NCBI RefSeq assembly: GCF_019711315.1
Contig: NZ_CP081294.1
Location: 124,001 to 188,000, forward strand
Source of the DNA: Qipengyuania gelatinilytica
Lineage (GTDB): Bacteria > Pseudomonadota > Alphaproteobacteria > Sphingomonadales > Sphingomonadaceae
Direction: 5' to 3'
Length of the DNA stretch: 64,000 nt
A program made the position numbers and the translations under genes. Below are positions 1 to 8,988 of this stretch, one piece after another (positions within the stretch are counted from its first letter, which is position 1; every line of letters begins with the position of its first letter). The notes beneath the pieces were generated by a model. The model was not told the origin of the DNA and searched no databases. It was given only the letters and a program-made list of their open reading frames with translations.

Positions 1-165
<165 letters not shown>

Positions 166-171
166 GCGAGT

Positions 172-339
172 ATGAATGCGCAAGGCATTTCCCTCGGTCT
201 TGTTTTTGGCGTCCTGTTCGGGATCATCTTCAAGAATGTCGGTATCGGCCTGGCGCTCGGCGTCGCTTTCGCAGCCGCCTTCAGCGCGTCCTACGCCGAG
301 TCCGAAGACGAGGATGACGACGAACCGAAGGACGTGTGA
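172..339 (+). CDS. small glycine-rich membrane protein, 55 residues
   Basis: A 55-residue frame starts at ATG six bases after the ligA stop. Residues 5 to 42 are hydrophobic and rich in Gly and Ala (SLGLVFGVLFGII, then GIGLALGVAFAAAF). This would form one long or two short glycine-zipper-like membrane segments. The C-terminal 13 residues are very acidic (SEDEDDDEPKDV). The close spacing to ligA suggests cotranscription. I do not recognise a named family. The sharp hydrophobic/acidic split looks like a real protein rather than a chance frame. Function unknown. Confidence 0.6.
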   Translation: MNAQGISLGLVFGVLFGIIFKNVGIGLALGVAFAAAFSASYAESEDEDDDEPKDV

Positions 340-380
340 AATCTTCGGGAAACCATTGTCTTATCTCCCGTTAGGGTGAT

Positions 381-1487
381 GTGAACCGTTCCCCGATCCT
401 GATCCTGACCGTGCTGATTGTCGGCGCTTTCCTCGTTCTCGCAACTGCCGTCAGTACGCCTGCCGAAACGCCGGAGGATTTCGAAAAGCGGGTGATGCCG
501 CAAGTGGTTGAAGACGCGCCCGAACCGCCGCAGCTGACCGATGCCCAGCTCGCATTGCAGGATGATCTGAGGGCCATAGGCGAAGGGTTCGAAGGCGCTG
601 CCGGTATCGCCGTGACCAAGGCAGGCGATCTCGTCACCATGTCCTATCAGGGCGAGACGCCATTTCCGCAGCAAAGCGTGAGCAAGCTGTGGGTTGCGAT
701 GACCGCGCTGGACCTTGCCGACGAAGACGCTCTTTCGCTCGATGAGATGGTCACCATCCGCGAGCAGGACCTGACCGTATTCTACCAGCCGATCCGCGAT
801 ATCGTTAAGCGACGCGGGGCCTTCACCAGCGACTATCGCGACCTGCTCGATCGCGCCATCACACAGAGCGATAATACCGCCAACGACCGGCTGTTGCGCC
901 GTATTGGCGGTCCGCAGGCGGTCGAGGGGTTCCTCAGGCGCAATCGCATCGAAGGGGTGCAATTCGGCACCGACGAACGCAACAAGCAAAGCGCCATCGC
1001 GGGGCTCGAGTGGCGGCAGGCCTATTCGACCGGTAACGCATTCTACGAGGCGCGCGACCGGGTGCCGGAGGACGAGCGCAGGCAGGCCTTCAATTCCTAC
1101 CTCTCCGACCCGATCGACGGCGCGACCGCAGAGGGTATCGCCGTGGCGCTGGCGAGGCTTGCGCGTGGTGACCTTTTGTCACCCGCATCGACTGAACTCC
1201 TGCTGGCAACTCTCGAAGAAACCAGGAGCGGGCCGAAACGCCTCAAGGGTGGCGTTCCCGATGGCTGGAGCTTTGGTCACAAGACCGGGACCGGCCAGTA
1301 CTTCGACGGCGTGCAATCGGGATATAATGACGTAGGCATTCTGACCGCGCCCGATGGCACTGTTTACACGATCGCCGTCCTCATCGGACGAACAACCACA
1401 TCCTATGCAGCGCGGTTCGAGATGATGCAGTCGGTTACCCGTGCGGTGGTTGGCTATCACGAGGGCCTGGACGCGGCCGTCGCCTAG
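381..1487 (+). CDS. serine hydrolase of class A beta-lactamase fold
   Basis: The 368-residue protein starts at GTG behind AGGGTGAT. Residues 5-23 form an N-terminal membrane anchor or signal segment, so the enzyme should be periplasmic. The three class A/DD-peptidase signatures are present in order: S99-V-S-K102 (nucleophile and general base), S163-D-N165 and K301-T-G303. The spacing fits PF13354-like enzymes. I could not place the omega-loop Glu (Glu166 region) that true class A beta-lactamases use for deacylation. A peptidoglycan-directed carboxypeptidase or another serine hydrolase is therefore as likely as a beta-lactamase. It overlaps the convergent next gene by 4 nt at the stops. Confidence 0.8.
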   Translation: MNRSPILILTVLIVGAFLVLATAVSTPAETPEDFEKRVMPQVVEDAPEPPQLTDAQLALQDDLRAIGEGFEGAAGIAVTKAGDLVTMSYQGETPFPQQSVSKLWVAMTALDLADEDALSLDEMVTIREQDLTVFYQPIRDIVKRRGAFTSDYRDLLDRAITQSDNTANDRLLRRIGGPQAVEGFLRRNRIEGVQFGTDERNKQSAIAGLEWRQAYSTGNAFYEARDRVPEDERRQAFNSYLSDPIDGATAEGIAVALARLARGDLLSPASTELLLATLEETRSGPKRLKGGVPDGWSFGHKTGTGQYFDGVQSGYNDVGILTAPDGTVYTIAVLIGRTTTSYAARFEMMQSVTRAVVGYHEGLDAAVA

Positions 1488-2182
1488 TCCGCGCCGGGAT
1501 CGTCCACCCACTTCATCACGCCGCCTGCCAGGGGCGTCCAGTATCCCATGCGGACACCGGACCGCGCGAGCACATCGCCGACCCACTGGTTGCAGGTGTT
1601 GCCAAGCGTGTAGCGGCCGCGCGCGTCGTAATGGACCGCGCCGATCTCGTAGCTGCGGTAGATTTGCCGCTCGCCATGTTCGGGCGCAGGCGGCAGAGAA
1701 GCCTCGATCTGTTGCACCAGTTGGCGGTATTCCTCCGGGCGTAGCCTGAGCTCGCGATAATATTCCGACGGCTGCGGATTGACGTAATGCGCCACCCGCA
1801 TCAGCCCGTCGCCACCGGAAAATACTATCCTTAGCGCGGTCGCGGCTTCCAGATCACCCCATGTCGGCGTGTTGAGGAAGACCTCTTTCTCCCCCCAGCC
1901 GATAGCGACATGCGTCGGCAGCCAGCCATCCTGTTCGCGCGGCATTCCCGCCGACGGGAAGGTTTCGCGCCAGTCCTTTTCCGAGCTGACGATGGGCATG
2001 ACGATACCGGTGTGCACGCCATTGCTTTCGACCATGATGCGAATGCCGTCATCCGGTTCGGTCCAGTCCGAATTGCGCGGTATCGAGCTGCCGACCCACG
2101 CCGCAAGGAAGAACAGGGCGACGATCAGGGCAGGAACGGCCAAGATACCGCCCGCCCATTTGATAGCCCGGCTTCGGGTCAC
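1484..2182 (-). CDS. TIGR02117/DUF2459-type membrane-anchored protein
   Basis: The 232-residue protein has an N-terminal transmembrane segment (about residues 10-30) and a soluble, probably periplasmic, domain containing SNGVHTGIVMP and CNQWVGDVL. These match the TIGR02117/DUF2459 family, whose biochemical role is not established. The start is GTG and overlaps the prmA stop as GTGA, so translation is probably coupled. It is the last gene of the minus-strand run SDR, metallo-beta-lactamase, prmA, DUF2459. Its stop overlaps the stop of the plus-strand serine hydrolase. Confidence 0.8.
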   Translation of the reverse strand: MTRSRAIKWAGGILAVPALIVALFFLAAWVGSSIPRNSDWTEPDDGIRIMVESNGVHTGIVMPIVSSEKDWRETFPSAGMPREQDGWLPTHVAIGWGEKEVFLNTPTWGDLEAATALRIVFSGGDGLMRVAHYVNPQPSEYYRELRLRPEEYRQLVQQIEASLPPAPEHGERQIYRSYEIGAVHYDARGRYTLGNTCNQWVGDVLARSGVRMGYWTPLAGGVMKWVDDPGAD

Positions 2183-3081
2183 CGGATACGGCTCTTGCGC
2201 ATCCAGAGGATCGACCAGTCACCGTTGGTGACGCGGCGTGCAAGCCGGAAACCCTGCTTGCGGTAAGCGGTCCTTACCTCTGCCTCTTGCGTCTGCAGAA
2301 GCCCCGCCAGCAGCAGGCTGCCGCCTGGCGAAGTTACGTCGGCGAAATCGGGCGCGAGTTCGACCAGCGGTCCGGCAAGGATATTGGCGATCAGCAGGTC
2401 ATAGGGAGCGCGCGCCTGTATCAGCGCGTCGTCGGTCCCCGGAGCGATGACCATGGTGAGTTCACCCGAGCCAGCCCCCATGGCAATGCCGTTGAGTTTG
2501 CAATTGTCCTCGACCACGCCTGCGCAGACATGGTCGATGTCCGAAGCTGTAGCCTTCGCGTCCGGCCAGAGATGCATGGCCGCAAAGGCCAGCAGGCCGG
2601 TCCCTGTCCCGATATCGGCATGATTGCGAACCACCAGCCCTTCGCGCTTCATCAGGTCGAGCATGGAGAGGCAGGCCGCAGTCGTTTCGTGCTGGCCGGT
2701 GCCGAAGGCCTGGCTGGCGGGAATGACGAAATCGACGCGGGTGTCATCGGCCGGATGTTCGGGTGTGCGCACGTGGAATCGGCCTGCGCGGATCGGATCG
2801 ACGCCCAGCTGGCTCAGCGTCACCCAGTCTTCTTCGGGAAGCTTCTCGGTTGAGAAGGCCGGTGCTTTCCCGGCGAAGAGCGACGATACGGCACGCTTGT
2901 CCGCGGCGGTCGGCTTGTGGTCCAGCCATACCTCTAGGATCCAGTCGTCGGGCTTGTCCTCCGCTATCTCGCGACCGGAGACGACGAGTTCATCGGGGAA
3001 GTCCCACGCGTCTTCATGCGCCAGCAGCGCTGCCTGGACGGTCTTCTTGTCCGCCTCGCCGGAAAGCTTCCACGCGCTCAC
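2179..3081 (-). CDS. prmA: ribosomal protein L11 methyltransferase PrmA
   Basis: The protein is 300 residues from a GTG start and matches PrmA. It has the SAM-binding motif ADIGTGTGLLAFA, an upstream FGTGQHETTAACL segment and the NILAGPLVELAP substrate-site motif. PrmA trimethylates amino groups of ribosomal protein L11 in the cytoplasm. A longer frame opens 150 bases further upstream. I chose the GTG at 3081 because it overlaps the preceding gene's stop as GTGA, because the product begins VSAWKLSG like a PrmA N-terminus, and because the longer version adds 50 arginine-rich residues that are antisense to coding sequence. Confidence 0.92.
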   Translation of the reverse strand: MSAWKLSGEADKKTVQAALLAHEDAWDFPDELVVSGREIAEDKPDDWILEVWLDHKPTAADKRAVSSLFAGKAPAFSTEKLPEEDWVTLSQLGVDPIRAGRFHVRTPEHPADDTRVDFVIPASQAFGTGQHETTAACLSMLDLMKREGLVVRNHADIGTGTGLLAFAAMHLWPDAKATASDIDHVCAGVVEDNCKLNGIAMGAGSGELTMVIAPGTDDALIQARAPYDLLIANILAGPLVELAPDFADVTSPGGSLLLAGLLQTQEAEVRTAYRKQGFRLARRVTNGDWSILWMRKSRIR

Positions 3082-4013
3082 TGTGCCGCTTCCTTCGCAA
3101 GGCGTTCGTCGAGACGCTTGGTCAGGGCGTCGGCGTAGCGCTGGCATTCTCCCGGCTTGCCATAGGTGCCTTCGCGCCAACGCTCGATCATGTTGCTCGA
3201 TGATGGGTGCGGGGTGGTCAGGATGTCGCACTGCAGGAACCGTACCTTGTCGATGCTCGTGCGGAAGGCACGCACCATCTCGGGGTGATCGGTAAAGCGG
3301 TACTCGTCCGCGGAAACAGCGGAAAGACTGTCGGCATAGACGATCCGGCTACAGACCGGCGGTTGGTCTGGCGGGGTGCAGGACCACCAACTCCAGCTTA
3401 GCGCACCCGGCGTGTGACCCGGAGTCTCGTGTGCGGTAATGGTGAGGTTCCCCAGCTCGACAGTCTCGCCATCGGATACGATCTTGCCGACCTCGACCGG
3501 CACCATGTCCGGATGCCCCGAAGCTGCCTGCGGATCGTCGGCTGCGACCTTGCCGCTTTCCAGCACCGGTGCGGCTCGCTCGGATGCCACGATCTGTGCG
3601 CCGGTTGCCTTCAGCAATTCGGCATGACCGCCCACGTGATCGAAATGTTCGTGGCTCATCAGGATGTAGCGGATGTCGGCCGGATCGAAACCGAGCGATC
3701 GGATGCTGGCAAGCACATGCGGAGCAGCCGCGTCCACGCCGCTGTCGATGAGGATGTGCCCTTTTTCGCCGGTCACCAGAATGGCGGAAATCCCGCAGGT
3801 GCCGACATACCAGCTATTGCCCATGAGCCGGAACGGCTGCGCCGGCTTGGCCCATTCGTCCCATTTCTCGCAGGCATCTACAAAACGTTCCGACGGGACC
3901 TCCGGAAGCGGGGCTGTCGCGCCAGCAAGCTTGTCCAGAACAGGCGCGTCGACCTGCGCACCGGCGCAAGCGGTCAGCGTAAAGGCGAGGGGGAGCAGGT
4001 ATCTAGCGTACAT
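3078..4013 (-). CDS. subclass B3 metallo-beta-lactamase, probable lipoprotein
   Basis: From the ATG at 4013 the protein is 311 residues, with a short signal peptide and lipobox LTAC (Cys16). All six zinc ligands expected for subclass B3 are visible: HEHFDH at 121-126 (His121, His123, Asp125, His126), His200 in HTPGH...SWSW context, and His269 in TTPHPSSSN. B3 enzymes hydrolyse beta-lactams including carbapenems in the periplasm. An ATG six codons upstream is possible. I prefer 4013 because GGGGCGAG precedes it and the signal peptide is then well shaped. It overlaps the upstream SDR gene by 11 nt and prmA by 4 nt. Confidence 0.9.
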   Translation of the reverse strand: MYARYLLPLAFTLTACAGAQVDAPVLDKLAGATAPLPEVPSERFVDACEKWDEWAKPAQPFRLMGNSWYVGTCGISAILVTGEKGHILIDSGVDAAAPHVLASIRSLGFDPADIRYILMSHEHFDHVGGHAELLKATGAQIVASERAAPVLESGKVAADDPQAASGHPDMVPVEVGKIVSDGETVELGNLTITAHETPGHTPGALSWSWWSCTPPDQPPVCSRIVYADSLSAVSADEYRFTDHPEMVRAFRTSIDKVRFLQCDILTTPHPSSSNMIERWREGTYGKPGECQRYADALTKRLDERLAKEAAQ

Positions 4014-4713
4014 AGCTCGCCCCGTTCGCATCCAGCGTCGCGCCCGTCATGCTCGGCGGGGCGTCCAATGCACAGAATTCGATGATCTTCGCGATTTCTT
4101 CCGGCTCGGCAACGCGGCCCAGCGGGATGTCGGCAAGTAAGCCGTCCCCGCCGCGGCTTTCCAGATAGTCGCCTGCCATCGCAGTGTCGGTGAAACCCGG
4201 CGTGATTGCGAAGCTGTAGATGCCTTCGTGAGCGTATGCTCGCGCAATGCTCTTGTGCATCGCCAGCATCCCGCCCTTGCTGGCGGCATAGTGCCAGTGT
4301 GCGGGCGAATCGCCGCGATGCCCGGCGCGGCTGGCGACATGGACGATCCGGCCTTCACAACCGCGCGCACGCCAGTGCTTGATCGCGAAGCGGCTCAATT
4401 GGGCCGAAGCGGTCAGGTTGATGCGCATGGTGTCTTCCCACGCATCGAGCCACTCGATGTCCGAACGATCGATCGGGTTGGGGTCGAACAGGCCCGCATT
4501 GTTGACGAGAACGTCGATCTTGCCGCCGGCGCGGGCGAGGGCAGCCTGCCACAATTCCTGCGGTGCAAAAGGCTCGCAGAAGTTGGCGGGAACCGTGTCG
4601 GTGGTGTCGCTGGAGGTCGCCTGGCCGATCACGGTGGCGCCGCGGGCTTCGAGCGAAGTCTTCGCCGCTGCGCCGATCCCGCGCGACGAGCCGGTGAGTA
4701 GAATGCGTGTCAT
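4003..4713 (-). CDS. short-chain dehydrogenase/reductase
   Basis: This classical SDR of 236 residues has the cofactor motif TGSSRGIG at the N-terminus, LVNNAG near residue 90 and the catalytic Y-A-A-S-K with a serine upstream (VASRAGHRGDS). The C-terminal half carries the TPGFTDTAM segment usual for NAD(P)H-dependent oxidoreductases. The substrate cannot be inferred. It heads the four-gene minus-strand operon that includes the B3 metallo-beta-lactamase and prmA. It is divergent from sdhC across a 109-base region with two dyads. Its start codon lies inside the palindrome GTCATGCATGAC. Confidence 0.88.
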   Translation of the reverse strand: MTRILLTGSSRGIGAAAKTSLEARGATVIGQATSSDTTDTVPANFCEPFAPQELWQAALARAGGKIDVLVNNAGLFDPNPIDRSDIEWLDAWEDTMRINLTASAQLSRFAIKHWRARGCEGRIVHVASRAGHRGDSPAHWHYAASKGGMLAMHKSIARAYAHEGIYSFAITPGFTDTAMAGDYLESRGGDGLLADIPLGRVAEPEEIAKIIEFCALDAPPSMTGATLDANGASYVR

Positions 4714-4720
4714 GCATGAC
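4709..4720. promoter_or_regulatory. 12-bp perfect palindrome over the SDR start codon
   Basis: GTCATGCATGAC is its own reverse complement and contains the ATG of the minus-strand SDR gene. It could be an operator or chance. The outer bases do not extend the symmetry. Confidence 0.3.
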
Positions 4721-4736
4721 GCTATTCGAAACTTTG

Positions 4737-4748
4737 CGACAAATGTCG
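4737..4748. promoter_or_regulatory. inverted repeat CGACA-N2-TGTCG between SDR and sdhC
   Basis: A perfect 5-bp-arm dyad (CGACA, AA, TGTCG) lies in the 109-base divergent region between the SDR operon and sdhCDA, about 75 bases before sdhC. The position suits a transcription-factor site for either operon. No named regulator is inferred. Confidence 0.3.
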
Positions 4749-4822
4749 AGGCCGCGCGCCTTGCGTGGGACGCCAGCTTCGCTAAGTAGGCGCCAGAAAT
4801 TCACGGCAACGGACGTAAACGC

Positions 4823-5203
4823 ATGGCAAACCGCCCGCTTTCACCGCATCTGCAAATCTGGAAATGGGGCCCGCACATGCTGGTCTCGATCCTCCACCGC
4901 GTAACCGGGGACGGAATGGCCATCGTTGGCCTCGGCGTCCTGCTCTGGTGGCTGGGTGCGATGGCTGGCGGTGCCGGCTCTTATGCGACCTTTGCCGAAT
5001 TCATGGGCTCGCCCATCGGGATGATCGTGCTGGTCGGTCTCAGCTGGGCGTTCTTTACCCACATGATGAGCGGCCTGCGGCACTTCGTGCTGGATATCGG
5101 CGCGGGCTACGAGCTCGATCTCAACAAGACCTGGTCGATCCTGTCGCCCATCATCGCAATCCTTCTGACGGCGGGCTTCTGGGCCGTCGTCCTGCTTCGC
5201 TAA
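4823..5203 (+). CDS. sdhC: succinate dehydrogenase cytochrome b556 subunit SdhC
   Basis: The 126-residue membrane protein begins RPLSPHLQIW, the usual SdhC entry. It then has SILHRVTG (Ser22 and Arg26, the quinone-site pair) and HMMSGLRH (His80, His87), the heme b region. Three transmembrane helices are visible. SdhC anchors complex II in the inner membrane and passes electrons to ubiquinone. It is the first gene of sdhCDA. The start is preceded by only a weak Shine-Dalgarno sequence (ACGGAC). The fourth subunit gene, sdhB, is far away at 60790-61572. Confidence 0.95.
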   Translation: MANRPLSPHLQIWKWGPHMLVSILHRVTGDGMAIVGLGVLLWWLGAMAGGAGSYATFAEFMGSPIGMIVLVGLSWAFFTHMMSGLRHFVLDIGAGYELDLNKTWSILSPIIAILLTAGFWAVVLLR

Positions 5204-5215
5204 GGGGCCGCAATC

Positions 5216-5602
5216 ATGGCACACGACACCCCCATCAAACGCGTGCGCGGGCTGGGCTCGGCGCATGAAGGTGCACACCACTGGCTGGTCCAGCGCTTCA
5301 CTGCCATCGGCAATCTTGTGCTGATGCTGTTCCTCGTGACCAGCCTCGCCCTGCTGCCGGCCTACGACTATGCGACGATGTCCGGCTGGGCCTCGCAGAC
5401 GCTGCCCGCTACTGCGCTGGCACTGCTGATCGTCAGCGTTTTCTGGCACGCACGCCTTGGCCTGCAGGTGCTGGTGGAGGACTATGTCCATGACGCCGGC
5501 ACCAAGTTTGCCACGCTTGCCCTTCTCAACCTTGCAACCATCGGCGGCGGCGCCTTCGGCCTTGTTTCGATCGCCCGTATCGCTCTTGGAGGAGCCGCCT
5601 GA
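5216..5602 (+). CDS. sdhD: succinate dehydrogenase hydrophobic anchor subunit SdhD
   Basis: The 128-residue membrane anchor of complex II has three hydrophobic helices. It carries the family signature [18 protein letters not shown], where the His takes part in heme b binding and EDY is conserved in alphaproteobacterial SdhD. It follows sdhC after 12 bases. Its TGA overlaps the sdhA ATG by one base, so sdhC, sdhD and sdhA should be expressed as one unit. Confidence 0.94.
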   Translation: MAHDTPIKRVRGLGSAHEGAHHWLVQRFTAIGNLVLMLFLVTSLALLPAYDYATMSGWASQTLPATALALLIVSVFWHARLGLQVLVEDYVHDAGTKFATLALLNLATIGGGAFGLVSIARIALGGAA

Positions 5603-7443
5603 TGGCCCGCAACGACACTTTCGAAATCAACGGTCGCAGCTATCCCATCGTCGACCACACCTATGACACCGTCGTCGTCGGGGCCGGTGGCTCCGGCCTG
5701 CGCGCCACCATGGGCAGCGCCGAGGGCGGCCTGCGCACGGCCTGCATCACCAAGGTCTTCCCGACCCGTTCGCACACCGTTGCGGCGCAGGGCGGCATCG
5801 CCGCTTCGCTCGGCAACAACACGCCCGACCATTGGTCGTGGCACATGTACGATACGGTGAAAGGCTCCGACTGGCTCGGCGACCAGGACGCGATCGAATA
5901 TATGGTCCGTGAAGCCCCGCAGGCGGTTTACGAGCTGGAGCATGCGGGCGTGCCTTTCAGCCGCAATGATGACGGCACGATCTACCAGCGGCCCTTCGGC
6001 GGTCACATGCAGAACATGGGCGAAGGCCCGCCGGTGCAGCGCACCTGCGCCGCGGCCGACCGTACCGGTCACGCCATGCTCCACGCGCTGTACCAGCAGA
6101 GCCTGAAGTACGATGCGGACTTCTTCATCGAATATTTCGCGCTCGACCTGATCATGGAAGACGGTCCCGACGGCAAGGTCTGCCGCGGCGTCATCGCCAT
6201 GTGCCTCGACGACGGCACCATCCACCGCTTCCGCAGCCAGGCAGTCGTCCTTGCGACCGGCGGTTATGGCCGCTGCTACTTCACCGCGACCAGCGCCCAC
6301 ACCTGCACGGGTGACGGTGGCGGCATGGTGCTGCGCGCTGGCCTGCCGCTGCAGGACATGGAATTCGTCCAGTTCCACCCGACCGGCATCTACGGCGCGG
6401 GCGTGCTCATTACCGAAGGCGCGCGCGGCGAGGGCGGATACCTCACCAACTCCGAAGGCGAGCGTTTCATGGAACGCTATGCCCCTAGCGCCAAGGACCT
6501 CGCCTCGCGCGACGTCGTAAGCCGTTCGATGGCGCTGGAAATGCGCGAAGGCCGCGGCGTGGGCCCGGATGGCGACCACATCTACCTGCACCTCGATCAT
6601 ATCGATCCCAAGGTGCTGGGCGAGCGCCTTCCGGGCATCACCGAAAGCGGCAAGATCTTCGCAGGCGTCGACCTGACCAAGCAGCCGCTGCCGGTCACTC
6701 CGACAGTGCATTACAATATGGGCGGCATCCCCTGTAACTATCACGGCGAAGTGATGGCGGGCGATCCGAAGGATCCGGAAAAGATCGTCCCCGGCCTGTT
6801 CGCAGTCGGCGAAGCGGCCTGCGTTTCGGTCCACGGCGCAAACCGGCTCGGCTCGAACTCGCTGATCGACCTCGTGGTCTTTGGCCGTGCGACCGGTCAT
6901 CGCCTCAAGGAAATCGTGAAACCCGGCATCAGCCAGGACGAACTGCCCAAGGACAGCGCAGACCTCGCGCTCACGCGTCTCGACCACTTCCGCTACGCCG
7001 ACGGCTCCACCCCGACTGCGGCGCTGCGTGCCGACATGCAGAAGGGCATGCAGAAGCACGCTGCCGTGTTCCGCGACAGCAAGCTGCTGGCCGAAGGTGT
7101 CGAGGTCCTCAAGGACGTCAACAAGCGTATGGCCGACGTGAAGGTCCATGACCGCTCGCTGATCTGGAACAGCGACCTCATCGAAACCCTCGAGCTCGAC
7201 AACCTCATGGCGCAGGCCAATGTCACCATGGCATCGGCCGAAAACCGCAAGGAAAGCCGCGGCGCCCACGCGCACGAGGACTTCCCCGATCGCGACGACA
7301 AGAACTGGATGAAGCACACCATCGCCTGGTTCGATGGCTGGGGCGGAAATGGCGGCGGCGTGAAGATCGACTATCGCCCGGTTCACGAATACACGCTGAC
7401 GGACGATGTGAAGTACATCGAGCCGAAGAAGCGCGTTTACTGA
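5602..7443 (+). CDS. sdhA: succinate dehydrogenase flavoprotein subunit SdhA
   Basis: The 613-residue catalytic subunit oxidises succinate to fumarate. Visible motifs are the FAD-binding [11 protein letters not shown] near the N-terminus, [10 protein letters not shown] with the histidine that carries covalent [11 protein letters not shown], the active-site EGARGEGGY, and the C-terminal NWMKHT...YRPV region. Length is normal for the family. It is cotranscribed with sdhC and sdhD. The next gene is not sdhB but an HExxH lipoprotein whose ATG overlaps the sdhA TGA by one base. Confidence 0.97.
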   Translation: MARNDTFEINGRSYPIVDHTYDTVVVGAGGSGLRATMGSAEGGLRTACITKVFPTRSHTVAAQGGIAASLGNNTPDHWSWHMYDTVKGSDWLGDQDAIEYMVREAPQAVYELEHAGVPFSRNDDGTIYQRPFGGHMQNMGEGPPVQRTCAAADRTGHAMLHALYQQSLKYDADFFIEYFALDLIMEDGPDGKVCRGVIAMCLDDGTIHRFRSQAVVLATGGYGRCYFTATSAHTCTGDGGGMVLRAGLPLQDMEFVQFHPTGIYGAGVLITEGARGEGGYLTNSEGERFMERYAPSAKDLASRDVVSRSMALEMREGRGVGPDGDHIYLHLDHIDPKVLGERLPGITESGKIFAGVDLTKQPLPVTPTVHYNMGGIPCNYHGEVMAGDPKDPEKIVPGLFAVGEAACVSVHGANRLGSNSLIDLVVFGRATGHRLKEIVKPGISQDELPKDSADLALTRLDHFRYADGSTPTAALRADMQKGMQKHAAVFRDSKLLAEGVEVLKDVNKRMADVKVHDRSLIWNSDLIETLELDNLMAQANVTMASAENRKESRGAHAHEDFPDRDDKNWMKHTIAWFDGWGGNGGGVKIDYRPVHEYTLTDDVKYIEPKKRVY

Positions 7444-8309
7444 TGCGATGGCGGCGAGGCCTCGTTCTCGCCGCCATTTCGCTTTCGGCCTGTACGACAC
7501 TTCCCGGCGCGCCTCCCACAGGCCTGGGCGCCGAAGCGTTCTATGCAAAGCACATAGACGCCAGCGGCATTCCTATTCTGTCGTCCCGGCAAGTGCCCGA
7601 CGAAGCACTTCTCGCCGCCCGCGACATGACACGCGGCATGTTCGCTTACCGTCCCGAGCTGGCCGAATGGCTTGCTGCCAATGACTACCGCATCGCCATC
7701 ATCGCCGAGGACGAGGCGTTGCTCGACCTCCCCGACAAGGCGCATTGGACCAAGCCTGCGCGCGACGATCCGCGGCTGACGCGGTGCGAGATCAAGCACT
7801 ATGACGTGCGCATCGGGGCCAAGACCGACCGCCAGTATTGGGACGAGCGTGCGCGCGCCATCGGCGGCAAGCGCATGGCCGACGGGGCGGAAGATGTGCT
7901 GGGGCTGCCGTCGAGCCGCTATTACGGTGGAACCATCTATGTGCATGAGCTGGCGCATCTCGTGCTCGATGCGATCCAGGCGACCGATCCGGAGCTTTAT
8001 TCCGAAGTCGAGGCTGCCTACGCCAATGCGCTGGCCACCGGACTGTGGTTCGAGGAATACAACACCACGACGATCCAGGAATACTGGGCGGAAGGCACGC
8101 AATTCTGGTTCAATTCTAACCGGATCCAGTCTTTCGACGGTCGGCGCATCCTCAACCATACCGATCTCGAAGCCTACGACCCTCAACTCTTCGCGGCCCT
8201 CGCCAAGGCCTATGGTTCGAGCCACCGGCTCAAATCCGATCCGTTCTGGATGAGCCCCGCACGGGTGCCGCCCGGACCGATCCCCGAGAATACCGCGGAG
8301 GTCTGCTGA
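7443..8309 (+). CDS. putative zinc-metallopeptidase lipoprotein coupled to sdhA
   Basis: The 288-residue protein has a lipobox (LSAC, Cys17) after a short hydrophobic leader, so it should be anchored in the cell envelope facing the periplasm. Residues 168-172 are H-E-L-A-H within YVHELAHLVLD, an HExxH zinc site. About 40 residues later, QEYWAEG (Glu213, Glu217) could supply the third ligand as in gluzincin-type peptidases. I do not recognise a named family; a resemblance to anthrax-lethal-factor-type peptidase domains is only by motif. The start overlaps the sdhA stop by one base, so its level should follow complex II. Peptidase activity is inferred. Confidence 0.75.
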   Translation: MRWRRGLVLAAISLSACTTLPGAPPTGLGAEAFYAKHIDASGIPILSSRQVPDEALLAARDMTRGMFAYRPELAEWLAANDYRIAIIAEDEALLDLPDKAHWTKPARDDPRLTRCEIKHYDVRIGAKTDRQYWDERARAIGGKRMADGAEDVLGLPSSRYYGGTIYVHELAHLVLDAIQATDPELYSEVEAAYANALATGLWFEEYNTTTIQEYWAEGTQFWFNSNRIQSFDGRRILNHTDLEAYDPQLFAALAKAYGSSHRLKSDPFWMSPARVPPGPIPENTAEVC

Positions 8310-8382
8310 AGAACCGCGGCAACGGTATCTTTACGTCCGCAGCCTACCCTGTGCGTTCAAGTGTTTGAAAGACGGGGTCAAA

Positions 8383-8988
8383 ATGAGTTTCGGGCGCAAG
8401 GGTATCACATCGGGTGAGGAAGCGATGGGCGCTGCGGGCATGCGGCAGGGTTTCGGGCAATCGCCTGTGCAAAGCCTCGCCTCCGCGCCATCGGGAGCCG
8501 ACGTGCGACGGTTTGACGTAACGCCCAATCCGCTCGTCATGCTCGCCTGCCTGCTGTTCTTCGGAGCAGTCGCCGCCTTCATGGCATATGAAATGGCCGA
8601 TCCACGCGGATTGATACTCAACGGCTTGATCGAATTCGGTCCGCTCGGTGCCGACATTTTCTTTGGCGTCCTGGCGCTATCGGCAGCAGCGGGCGCATTC
8701 ATCGGCGGTGCTGGCTTCATCACCAGCCTGAGCGGGAAAAGCTATCTGACGCTCGACGCGAATGCGATCGAGGGAACCACGGGTGTCTGGTCGCGCACCC
8801 CGGTGCGTATCCAGTATGGCCTCATCAAGGACATCAGCATGGACGAGTATGAGGGCAAGTTCAGCCTCAAGATCGTCGGTCGCGGAGGGGAAAAGATCGT
8901 CGCGCCATCGCAGAACTTCAATGCGATTGGCGAATTCGAGGAGTTCCTCGACCTGCTCAATGAGCGGATGGCGGCAGCCGGGCGTTAA
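8383..8988 (+). CDS. conserved hypothetical protein with two membrane helices
   Basis: The 201-residue protein has a disordered polar N-terminus of about 45 residues and two transmembrane segments (about 52-72 and 89-113). A C-terminal domain resembles a small PH-like beta fold (SYLTLDANAIEGTTG, IQYGLIKDISMDEYEGKFSLKI). A TTG six codons upstream is possible, but the ATG preceded by GACGGGG is preferred. The gene ends in a 4-nt tail-to-tail overlap with the cyclophilin gene. Function unknown. Confidence 0.65.
   Translation: MSFGRKGITSGEEAMGAAGMRQGFGQSPVQSLASAPSGADVRRFDVTPNPLVMLACLLFFGAVAAFMAYEMADPRGLILNGLIEFGPLGADIFFGVLALSAAAGAFIGGAGFITSLSGKSYLTLDANAIEGTTGVWSRTPVRIQYGLIKDISMDEYEGKFSLKIVGRGGEKIVAPSQNFNAIGEFEEFLDLLNERMAAAGR

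Noticed and set aside
381..1487. Calling the class A-fold hydrolase a true beta-lactamase
   Set aside because: SxxK, SDN and KTG are present, but I could not place the deacylating omega-loop Glu, so only the fold is claimed.
5482..7548. 688-codon open frame on the minus strand
   Set aside because: It is antisense to sdhA, a certain gene; long antisense frames are common in high-GC DNA and the product has no recognisable motif.
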